Below, piece by piece: positions 32,131 to 36,564 of a stretch of 36,564 nt of DNA. Numbering within the stretch: the stretch's first letter is position 1; every line of letters begins with the position of its first letter. Made by a program: the position numbers and the translations under genes. The stretch is from a virus. The notes beneath the pieces were generated by a model that worked only from the letters and a program-made list of their open reading frames with translations, had not been told where the DNA came from and did no database searches. The stretch spans positions 1-36,564 of the IMG/VR virus record IMGVR_UViG_3300008216_000029; one strand, written 5' to 3'.

Positions 32131-32216
32131 GTGTTTCTAGTCTGCACAAGCCTCCGGGTTTGTGCAGGCAATGAAGCCCTGCAATTTCGCAGACTTCGAA
32201 TAGAGAGGGAATGAAA
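32131..32216 (+). repeat. Two-hairpin intergenic element 1
   Basis: TTTCTAG box, then hairpin 1: 32140-32152 pairs with 32157-32169 (13 bp, loop UCCG). ATGAAG follows. Hairpin 2 is CTGC-AATTTC-GCAG (32179-32192). The GA-rich site TAGAGAGGG ends just before the next gene. A 10-codon frame (MKPCNFADFE) runs from the ATGAAG to the TAG of that site. Confidence 0.85.
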
Positions 32217-32450
32217 ATGAAAACCAATTCAACCAGTTGGCTGCCGGCATACATCCGCAACAGCGATATTCGACCTCCGGAAGGGCGCCCAGAGCGCATC
32301 AAGGAAGCCCTGCTGCGGTGGTTCAATGTCGGCGGCAAATACGACCAGGACATCGTCATCGAAGACGACGCCGCGGTCTACTCCGACACCGTCCGGGGCG
32401 GCTACTGGGTAAGAGCGGCCGTGTTTGTGCCGACCACAGAGACCTTCTAG
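32217..32450 (+). CDS. Small hypothetical protein
   Basis: A 77-residue protein from ATG 32217, 8 nt after GAGG; an in-frame ATG at 32211 is only 2 nt away from that site. The N-terminus has SWLPAYIRNSDIRPPEGRPE, then an amphipathic helix (RIKEALLRWFNVGG), then likely beta strands (QDIVIEDDAAVYSDTVRGGY). No known motif. Flanked by elements 1 and 2, which share the most similar hairpin 2 and linker sequences of the series, so this gene sits in a recently duplicated cassette junction. Confidence 0.55.
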   Translation: MKTNSTSWLPAYIRNSDIRPPEGRPERIKEALLRWFNVGGKYDQDIVIEDDAAVYSDTVRGGYWVRAAVFVPTTETF

Positions 32451-32533
32451 CCTTCTAGGCTGCACAATCTTCGGATTGTGTAGCCGATGAAGTCTTGCAA
32501 TGTCGCAGACTTCGAATAGAGAGGGAGCACAAG
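32451..32533 (+). repeat. Two-hairpin intergenic element 2
   Basis: TTCTAGG box, hairpin 1: 32458-32469 pairs with 32474-32485 (12 bp, UUCG loop). Linker CGATGAAG. Hairpin 2 is TTGC-AATGTC-GCAG (32495-32508) with a U-G pair where element 1 has C-G. TAGAGAGGGAG precedes the gene. Short frame MKSCNVADFE, one codon-for-codon close relative of the element 1 frame. Confidence 0.85.
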
Positions 32534-32905
32534 ATGGCAACTCAACGACAGAAAGAGCAGGTTGCTCGTAAGGTGGCGAAAGCATTGGCGAAGGTTAGCA
32601 GTCTCGGCGCGGGACAACAGTTCGGCGTCGACAAGCCGCAGAGCGTTGCCAAGCGAGCACAAAACCTGCTCGACAGCAGCGGTCAATATGGGGCTTACAT
32701 CGTGCCCGGTGACCCGAATGAGTGGTCTGGCGGCGAACCGCTGGCTACCATCTATATGGAGCAGCACGGTGGCCCCGGAGACTGTGTCCTGCCGCTAGAC
32801 TACTACAACTTCGGCGACGAGGACTCCTGCAAAGCCAGCGCCTTGCTAGGCAACTACTTCATTGAATTCAACAATGCGGCGGTTGCTCACGTTTGGCCGG
32901 TGTAG
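32534..32905 (+). CDS. Hypothetical protein
   Basis: A 123-residue protein from ATG 32534; the ribosome-binding site GAGGGAG lies 6 nt upstream, so the longer frame from 32495 is rejected. A basic helical N-terminus (RQKEQVARKVAKALAKVSSL) is followed by a region with likely strands (QYGAYIVPGDPNEWSGGEPL, TIYMEQHGGPGDCVLPLDYY) and a final hydrophobic strand (AVAHVWPV). It resembles many phage early proteins in size and charge, but no motif identifies it. The stop lies directly before element 3. Confidence 0.55.
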   Translation: MATQRQKEQVARKVAKALAKVSSLGAGQQFGVDKPQSVAKRAQNLLDSSGQYGAYIVPGDPNEWSGGEPLATIYMEQHGGPGDCVLPLDYYNFGDEDSCKASALLGNYFIEFNNAAVAHVWPV

Positions 32906-33006
32906 TTTTCTAGGCTGCACAAGCCTTCGGGTTTGTGCGGCCGATGAAGCTCTGCACGACAGACTTCCGCATACCATTCCGGTGTGCGCTTTAGAGGGAG
33001 AGAATC
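32906..33006 (+). repeat. Two-hairpin intergenic element 3
   Basis: TTTCTAGG box, hairpin 1: 32913-32925 pairs with 32930-32942 (13 bp, UUCG loop, one G-U). Hairpin 2: CGCATAC (32968-32974) pairs with GTGTGCG (32982-32988), loop CATTCCG. Compared with element 7, a G-C pair is replaced by A-U and a U-A pair by U-G. Short frame MKLCTTDFRIPFRCAL ends in the TAG of TAGAGGGAG. Confidence 0.85.
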
Positions 33007-33375
33007 ATGACAAACCCAACAAGTATCGAAAGGCTCCGCTATCTGGCACGTGAATTGCGTTCCGGAAAGCACGAGGAGACGGCCGGCAGCCTTAAGCTGG
33101 GCGGCCAAAGGTGTGCTCTTGGCGTTGCCTGCGACATCATACTCAACGAAAGCCAGACAGGCCTGGAATGGAGCCCGGTAGAGGAGGGAGCCCGGTGTAA
33201 CACCTTCTGGTGTCCCGAAACAGGCGAACGGCATTCCGCGATGGATGAGGTCCGACTGTACTTCATGGTTCCAAACGACGCGATTTGCCGAATTGCTGGG
33301 GCCAATGACGAGGCCAACGAAGGCGAAAGGCACGCCGCGGCGGCAAAAGCGATTGACCGCATCATCGGCGACTGA
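33007..33375 (+). CDS. CALGVACDI-family phage protein, paralogue 1
   Basis: A 122-residue protein. An N-terminal helix (IERLRYLARELRSGKHEETA) leads to the family core GGQRCALGVACDIILNES, then an insertion with CxxE-like WCPETGERHSAMDEVRLYFM and the terminal GANDEANEGERHAAAAKAID helix. The same scheme, L.SG.Y...L....R.CALGV..D......L.....ND......A..I, is known from a common family of small phage proteins of unknown function (often with FCCLGVLCDL). The next genes at 33469 and 34771 are paralogues. The function is unknown; the conserved Cys could be structural or catalytic. Confidence 0.7.
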   Translation: MTNPTSIERLRYLARELRSGKHEETAGSLKLGGQRCALGVACDIILNESQTGLEWSPVEEGARCNTFWCPETGERHSAMDEVRLYFMVPNDAICRIAGANDEANEGERHAAAAKAIDRIIGD

Positions 33376-33468
33376 GTGTGTTTCTAGGCTGCACAATCTC
33401 CGGATTGTGCGGCCGATGAAGCATTGCTTCCGCGTCCCGTTTGGGACGTGCACATTGGAGAGAGGGAT
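33376..33468 (+). repeat. Two-hairpin intergenic element 4
   Basis: TTTCTAGG box, hairpin 1: 33387-33398 pairs with 33403-33414 (12 bp, UCCG loop, one U-G). Linker CGATGAAG. Hairpin 2: CGTCCC-GTTT-GGGACG (33433-33448), a fully different stem sequence from other copies, but the same shape and place. GAGAGAGGG precedes the next ATG. The ATGAAG frame (MKHCFRVPFGTCTLE) runs out of frame into the next gene. Confidence 0.85.
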
Positions 33469-33834
33469 ATGTTTACTGAAACACAAACGGAAAGGCTCAA
33501 GTATCTGGCTCGCGAACTGCGGTCCGGCAAATACCCTGAGTGCGCTGGGCAACTGCGACGAGGCGAGCGTTTCTGCGCTATCGGTGTCGCTTGCGACATA
33601 CTTGTGAACGAGACGGACAAGGGTTTGTGCTGGGAAGGCGACGAGGCTGGCAAGCGGCTTGCACATGCCGATGAACGGCATGGTGCCGCCGATTGGTCAA
33701 AGCAGGTCGGCGGCTACTTCGGCTTGTCCACAAACGAGGCCCTGTCCATCGCTGATGCCAATGACCACGGCGCGAGCGCCGGAATGCGACACGAGGCCGC
33801 GGCACGGGTCATCGATGCGCTGGTCGACAGCTAA
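33469..33834 (+). CDS. CALGVACDI-family phage protein, paralogue 2
   Basis: A 121-residue protein. RLKYLARELRSGKYPECAGQ aligns with paralogue 1, followed by GERFCAIGVACDILVNETDK, with Ile replacing Leu. The C-terminal region GYFGLSTNEALSIADANDHG followed by RHEAAARVIDAL also aligns with it. The middle differs completely and carries a His-rich stretch (AHADERHGAADWSK). The start is fixed by GAGAGAGGG just upstream. Similarity to paralogue 1 is strongest in the first 60 residues, indicating duplication within this operon followed by divergence, with the two copies separated by element 4. Confidence 0.7.
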   Translation: MFTETQTERLKYLARELRSGKYPECAGQLRRGERFCAIGVACDILVNETDKGLCWEGDEAGKRLAHADERHGAADWSKQVGGYFGLSTNEALSIADANDHGASAGMRHEAAARVIDALVDS

Positions 33835-33930
33835 GCCTGTTTCTAGTCTGCACAAACCCAAACAGTTTGTGCAGGCAATGAAGCAACGCTTCCTTGCGCC
33901 ATTTGGCGCATGAATAGAGAGGGAGATACT
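33835..33930 (+). repeat. Two-hairpin intergenic element 5 (heptaloop variant)
   Basis: TTTCTAG box, hairpin 1: 33846-33857 pairs with 33865-33876 (12 bp), but the loop is CCAAACA instead of a UNCG tetraloop. Hairpin 2: TGCGCC-ATTT-GGCGCA (33895-33910). TAGAGAGGGAG precedes the next gene. Short frame MKQRFLAPFGA ends before that site. Confidence 0.85.
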
Positions 33931-34125
33931 ATGTTCAACGACCCGAAGGGCCTTATCGGCCGACCGGACACGTCCACCAGGAAGGGCCGACGGTACTACC
34001 GCAAGCTCTGCCGCATTGCCGCCAAGAAGGCCCGTCGAGCCCTCTTCCGGCGCGACCGGAGCCCTGCTCCCCCGCCCTGCTGGATGTGCCTCGACGCGGC
34101 CGCCCAGTGGTGCCCGGAGTGCTAG
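33931..34125 (+). CDS. Small basic protein with CxxC-x7-CxxC zinc-ribbon-like end
   Basis: A 64-residue protein from ATG 33931; an upstream in-frame ATG at 33910 lies inside element 5 and before its ribosome-binding site. The middle is strongly basic (GRRYYRKLCRIAAKKARRAL, FRRDRSP). The C-terminus reads CWMCLDAAAQWCPEC, i.e. CxxC, seven residues, CxxC, which could bind zinc and ends the chain at the last Cys. Small basic zinc proteins of phages often bind nucleic acid or host RNA polymerase, but nothing here proves such a role. Confidence 0.55.
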   Translation: MFNDPKGLIGRPDTSTRKGRRYYRKLCRIAAKKARRALFRRDRSPAPPPCWMCLDAAAQWCPEC

Positions 34126-34232
34126 TCTGCATTCCCCAGTCTGCACAATCTCCGGATTGTGCAGGCAAGGGAGTGTGTAATGTCGGCTGGGAATTTCCCC
34201 AGCAGTCTCGCAGACTTCAATGAGAGAGAGAA
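34126..34232 (+). repeat. Two-hairpin intergenic element 6 (diverged)
   Basis: A partial duplicate AGTCTGCA precedes hairpin 1: 34139-34150 pairs with 34155-34166 (12 bp, UCCG loop). The linker lacks ATGAAG (GGCAAGGGAG instead). Hairpin 2: GCTGGG-AATTTC-CCCAGC (34186-34203). GCAGACTTC, shared with elements 1 and 2, follows, then GAGAGAGAG before the ATG. Confidence 0.8.
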
Positions 34233-34673
34233 ATGCAAATTACATCCAGAAACGGATACTCTCCGCAGCCCGGAGAGCGTGTCCGCATCTACTGGAATTT
34301 CCACAAGAAAACCTACTCCATCCAGGCCAAGCGCAAGGGTCGGTGGGTTGTCGTTGGCTACTCGGACCAGTTTGTGGTTGTCGACGTCTCGTTTGTGGTC
34401 TCCGATGCGGGTTGGCGGCGGGTGCTGCGGTCCGGCAGAAAGAACGTTCATGCCTTCATTTGCGGGGAGTGGGCGGGCGGCGACGTGGCCGACGCAACTG
34501 CAAGGATTGGCGCTATCGCTGGCTATGTGGTCACATACAACCCGCTCAGGGGTCCGGCGTTTAGAAGCCAGGGCGCGGAAATCAACACCTCCGGTGTGGT
34601 GGTCGGAAGAGTCTTTGCCGACGTCGCAATCCCCTGGGTCATCGCACAGCCGGAAAACAGAACCGCTGTTTGA
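34233..34673 (+). CDS. Conserved phage protein with GWRRVLRSGRKNVHAF motif
   Basis: A 146-residue protein, mostly predicted beta strand. The N-terminus (VRIYWNFHKKTYSIQAKRKG, RWVVVGYSDQFVVVDVSFVV) leads to GWRRVLRSGRKNVHAFICGE, a motif with an Arg/Lys patch and conserved KNVHA that I associate with small phage proteins of unknown function. The C-terminal half continues with VTYNPLRGPAFRSQGAEINT. No catalytic set is visible. ATG 34233 follows GAGAGAGAG by 3 nt. A nucleic-acid-binding role is possible because of the basic patch, but unproven. Confidence 0.6.
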   Translation: MQITSRNGYSPQPGERVRIYWNFHKKTYSIQAKRKGRWVVVGYSDQFVVVDVSFVVSDAGWRRVLRSGRKNVHAFICGEWAGGDVADATARIGAIAGYVVTYNPLRGPAFRSQGAEINTSGVVVGRVFADVAIPWVIAQPENRTAV

Positions 34674-34770
34674 TGTTTCTAGTCTGCACAATCTTCGGAT
34701 TGTGCGGGCAATGAAGCCGACAAACGGTTTCCGCATGCCATTTCAGCATGCGCTTTAGAGGGAGAGACTT
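34674..34770 (+). repeat. Two-hairpin intergenic element 7
   Basis: TTTCTAG box, hairpin 1: 34682-34693 pairs with 34698-34709 (12 bp, UUCG loop, one U-G). Linker GGCAATGAAG. Hairpin 2: CGCATGC (34732-34738) pairs with GCATGCG (34746-34752), loop CATTTCA. Short frame MKPTNGFRMPFQHAL ends in the TAG of TAGAGGGAG. Most similar in hairpin 2 to element 3; both precede CALGV-type paralogues. Confidence 0.85.
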
Positions 34771-35160
34771 ATGTTCACAAAGCAGCAAAAAGAGCGGCTT
34801 ACTGAGTGTGTTGAACTGCTGGAGACAAACCAATATCCGGCGGGCATGTCGCGGACGACGCTTCGCTCGATCGAGCGAGGTGAGGCGCAGTTCTGTGCAC
34901 TTGGGGTTCTTTTGGACACCGTTGTCAAGGAGGACGCGACCCTCCGGTGGGGAGACGGATACTGGGACAGTGATGTGATTTACCAAGACGACGGCCCCGG
35001 AGAGACATATCGGGTGTACCTGCCCGACATGCTTGAGAGCGCCTTTGGTCTGGGACCGGGGTTGTATGAGCAGGTACTTCAGGCCAACGATGGCGTCGAC
35101 GACGTCGCAGAGGCACACCGGGAGGCCGCCAAGGTCATCCGCAAGATGCTGGAAGAGTAG
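34771..35160 (+). CDS. CALGV-family phage protein, paralogue 3
   Basis: A 129-residue protein and the most diverged of the three paralogues. It keeps an N-terminal helix (QQKERLTECVELLETNQYPA), GEAQFCALGVLLDTVVKED (Cys, Ala, Leu, Gly, Val retained; the second Cys is replaced by Leu), and a C-terminal QANDGVDDVAEAHREAAKVI helix. The middle has LPDMLESAFGL, the LP..v...GL step seen in other members of this phage family. ATG 34771 has GAGGGAGAG 5 nt upstream. Its place two genes after paralogue 2 suggests repeated cassette duplication in this operon. Confidence 0.68.
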   Translation: MFTKQQKERLTECVELLETNQYPAGMSRTTLRSIERGEAQFCALGVLLDTVVKEDATLRWGDGYWDSDVIYQDDGPGETYRVYLPDMLESAFGLGPGLYEQVLQANDGVDDVAEAHREAAKVIRKMLEE

Positions 35161-35268
35161 TGTGTTTCTAGGTCGCACAAACCCAAACAGTTTGTGCGGC
35201 CGATGAAGCGCGCAACCGAAGCTGGACCATTTCGGTCTGGCGGTATGTGCGGTTCAGTGGAGAGAGAG
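35161..35268 (+). repeat. Two-hairpin intergenic element 8 (heptaloop variant)
   Basis: TTTCTAGG box, hairpin 1: 35171-35182 pairs with 35190-35201 (12 bp), loop CCAAACA exactly as in element 5. Linker CGATGAAG. Hairpin 2: GCTGGACC (35221-35228) pairs with GGTCTGGC (35234-35241), 8 bp with two G-U, loop ATTTC. GGAGAGAGAG precedes the ATG. Here the ATGAAG frame is in frame with the next gene. Confidence 0.85.
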
Positions 35269-36252
35269 ATGACTGCGAATGTAGAGACCATGATGTATGC
35301 CGGGCAAACACCTTGGCATGGCCTTGGAGTCCACGTCGGCGACCTTGCCGTTACAGCCCAGGAAGCCATTGTGGCGTCCGGGCTCGACGACTGGCACATC
35401 GAACAGCGACCACTGCAGTATCCAGGCCCCGGGTTCCAGCCCGTGGCTGCCGGTAATGGAATGGCGCTAGTGCGGGTCAATCGGCCGGGCACTCCCGCGT
35501 TTGCACAGTTTGGCGCTGAGGTTTGGTTTGCTAACCAGACCAAGGCCTACAATATCGTGCAAAATCGAGATGCGTTTGACTGGGTCGACAAGTATGGCTT
35601 GAAGGTCGAGACCGCAGGAAGCCTTTTGGAGGGTCGCAAGATTTGGATTTTGTGCCCTATCAACGGGACGTTCCAGCCGACGGCTGGCGACGAGCACAAG
35701 GCCTATTTGCTGTTTGCCAAAGGGCACGACGGTAAAATGGGGAATGTGGTCAAGCTCGTCATTGAGCGGGTCGTCTGCTGCAACACGCTTGCGGTGGCCC
35801 TGTCGGAAAAGGGAATTCAGTGCAAAGCAAGCCATCGCAAGAATGTGATGGCGAGGCTGGATGACTTTGGACAGTTGGTTGGCCTCGTTGAGAAAAAGGT
35901 CAGCGATTACGCCGCCCTGGCGACGATGCTGGCTGGCAAGGTGATGACCGCGGCTGCCTGGGATGAGTTTGCTCTGCAGATTGTCCCCAACCCGGTCAAA
36001 CGGCCGGATGGGACGCTTCCCAGCACGGTGAAGGCAGAGAATAAGCGCTCTGTCCTGCACAAACTGTTCAACAGCGGGCGTGGCAACGCGGGCAAGACTG
36101 CCTTCGACGCCTTGAACGCTGTAACGGAGTGGACTAACTATCACTCTGTTCCTAGCCAAGACCAGTCAAAGCGGCTGGATTCGGCGTGGTTTGGCAGGGG
36201 CGACGGGCTCAACCAGCAGGCTGTTCAGGTGCTCCAGAATATGTACGCATAG
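35269..36252 (+). CDS. DUF932 phage/plasmid-like protein
   Basis: A 327-residue protein. The opening TMMYAGQTPWHGLGVHV, then AFAQFGAEVWFANQTKAYNI, FDWVDKYGLKVETAGSLLEG, RKIWILCPI and VVKLVIERVVCCNTLAVALS follow the block order of DUF932 (TIGR03299) proteins, found on phages and plasmids and with no established biochemical role. The block CCNTLAVAL followed by FKAxHRKNV-like CKASHRKNVMARL is diagnostic. The chosen ATG has GGAGAGAGAG directly before it. In frame, codons extend 22 residues further upstream through element 8 to ATGAAG, without a ribosome-binding site. It is often proposed to assist recombination or anti-defence, but this is not proven. Confidence 0.85.
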   Translation: MTANVETMMYAGQTPWHGLGVHVGDLAVTAQEAIVASGLDDWHIEQRPLQYPGPGFQPVAAGNGMALVRVNRPGTPAFAQFGAEVWFANQTKAYNIVQNRDAFDWVDKYGLKVETAGSLLEGRKIWILCPINGTFQPTAGDEHKAYLLFAKGHDGKMGNVVKLVIERVVCCNTLAVALSEKGIQCKASHRKNVMARLDDFGQLVGLVEKKVSDYAALATMLAGKVMTAAAWDEFALQIVPNPVKRPDGTLPSTVKAENKRSVLHKLFNSGRGNAGKTAFDALNAVTEWTNYHSVPSQDQSKRLDSAWFGRGDGLNQQAVQVLQNMYA

Positions 36253-36359
36253 ACTGTGGCCTCACCAGGGCGCATGAGCTTCGGCTTGTGCGTCCGACTG
36301 AGGTTGGCAGGGTGCCGCCAATTTCAATTGGAAATAAGCGCACCACAATGGAGAGAGAG
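36253..36359 (+). repeat. Two-hairpin intergenic element 9 (diverged)
   Basis: No TTTCTAG box. Hairpin 1: 36268-36279 pairs with 36284-36295 (12 bp, UUCG loop), with several bases changed on both sides and pairing kept through G-U pairs. The linker has ACTGAG in place of ATGAAG. Hairpin 2: CCAAT (36318-36322) pairs with ATTGG (36327-36331), enclosed by GGTGC/GCACC (36311-36315 with 36340-36344). GGAGAGAGAG precedes the ATG. Confidence 0.8.
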
Positions 36360-36564
36360 ATGAAAAAGGAAAACAATGACATTCTGAGCACTTACATCGT
36401 TGCGACGATGGTGTATTCGGAGGCCTGCAACAAGGCGGAGCGAGGCGCACGCGACAAATTTGAATTCTCAGTGAGCTATGCTGCTGCGGATTCTCTTTCT
36501 GCCGCGAACGCAAAGCTTGGCGCCCTGGCCGACAAGTTCCCGGGATGCATCCAGAATGCTCGCC
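36360..36564 (+). CDS. N-terminal part of an unknown gene (cut by window edge)
   Basis: Sixty-eight codons remain open to the right edge, from ATG 36360 directly after GGAGAGAGAG of element 9. The sequence is helical and polar (NDILSTYIVATMVYSEACNK, SYAAADSLSAANAKLGALAD). No motif can be named from this fragment. It shows that the element-plus-gene pattern continues beyond the window. Confidence 0.6.
   Translation, partial: MKKENNDILSTYIVATMVYSEACNKAERGARDKFEFSVSYAAADSLSAANAKLGALADKFPGCIQNAR

Noticed and set aside
32140-36295. Rho-independent terminators at each junction
   Set aside because: Hairpin 1 is strong but is followed by a purine-rich linker rather than a U-run, so simple termination is unlikely.
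32131-36359. CRISPR array
   Set aside because: The repeats are 83-108 nt, separated by whole genes, and differ in sequence while keeping pairing; there are no spacers.
1-36564. Integrase, excisionase or att repeats of a prophage
   Set aside because: No tyrosine or serine recombinase motif and no tRNA-derived repeat were found, so the window gives no sign of lysogeny.

Overview
This window looks like part of the genome of a tailed double-stranded DNA phage with a short, podovirus-type tail. Three blocks point this way: a leftward packaging and morphogenesis cluster (small terminase candidate, large terminase, portal, scaffold, major capsid protein, adaptor, nozzle-like protein, internal virion proteins), a lysis cassette, and a rightward replication and recombination cluster. 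The DNA is GC-rich, genes are tightly packed with 4-8 nt overlaps, and the standard code is used (TAA, TAG and TGA all end genes). Lipoprotein-type spanin candidates and an M15 endolysin suggest a Gram-negative host. No integrase, lysogeny repressor/att pair, DNA polymerase, RNA polymerase or tRNA was recognised. Both window ends cut through genes.

Layout: (1) 1-4404, plus strand: tail end of an unknown gene, DnaC-like helicase loader, small HTH protein, phage recombination-associated protein, SSB, RuvC-like resolvase, a second HTH protein, and four small or unknown genes. (2) 4334-7824, minus strand: lysis region with two lipoproteins (one nested out of frame), holin-like membrane proteins, an M15 peptidase endolysin, and an HNH endonuclease inserted on the opposite strand. 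(3) 7818-30394, minus strand, read from right to left: packaging, capsid, connector, tail, beta-helix protein, low-complexity virion proteins, and a 2157-residue giant protein. A strong hairpin pair lies just after the capsid gene. (4) 30395-31713: about 1.3 kb without a credible gene, between the leftward packaging operon and the rightward accessory operon. It holds helically phased repeats, a duplicated operator-like sequence, a candidate leftward promoter, a candidate structured RNA and a CU-repeat tract. (5) 31717-36564, plus strand: ten small genes, including three paralogues and a DUF932 protein.

The most unusual feature is in region 5. Every gene-to-gene junction (nine in a row) is an 83-108 nt RNA-like element with the same architecture: a TTTCTAG box, a 12-13 bp hairpin usually capped by a UNCG tetraloop, a linker often reading ATGAAG, a second hairpin with an AUUU-type loop, and a GA-rich ribosome-binding site. 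Stem bases co-vary between copies and wobble pairs are G-U only on the plus strand, which argues for selected RNA structure. The leader upstream carries a CU-repeat complementary to the GA-rich ribosome-binding sites. Together these could form an RNA-level regulatory or gene-cassette system. Function is inference; the repeats and base pairing are read directly from the sequence.
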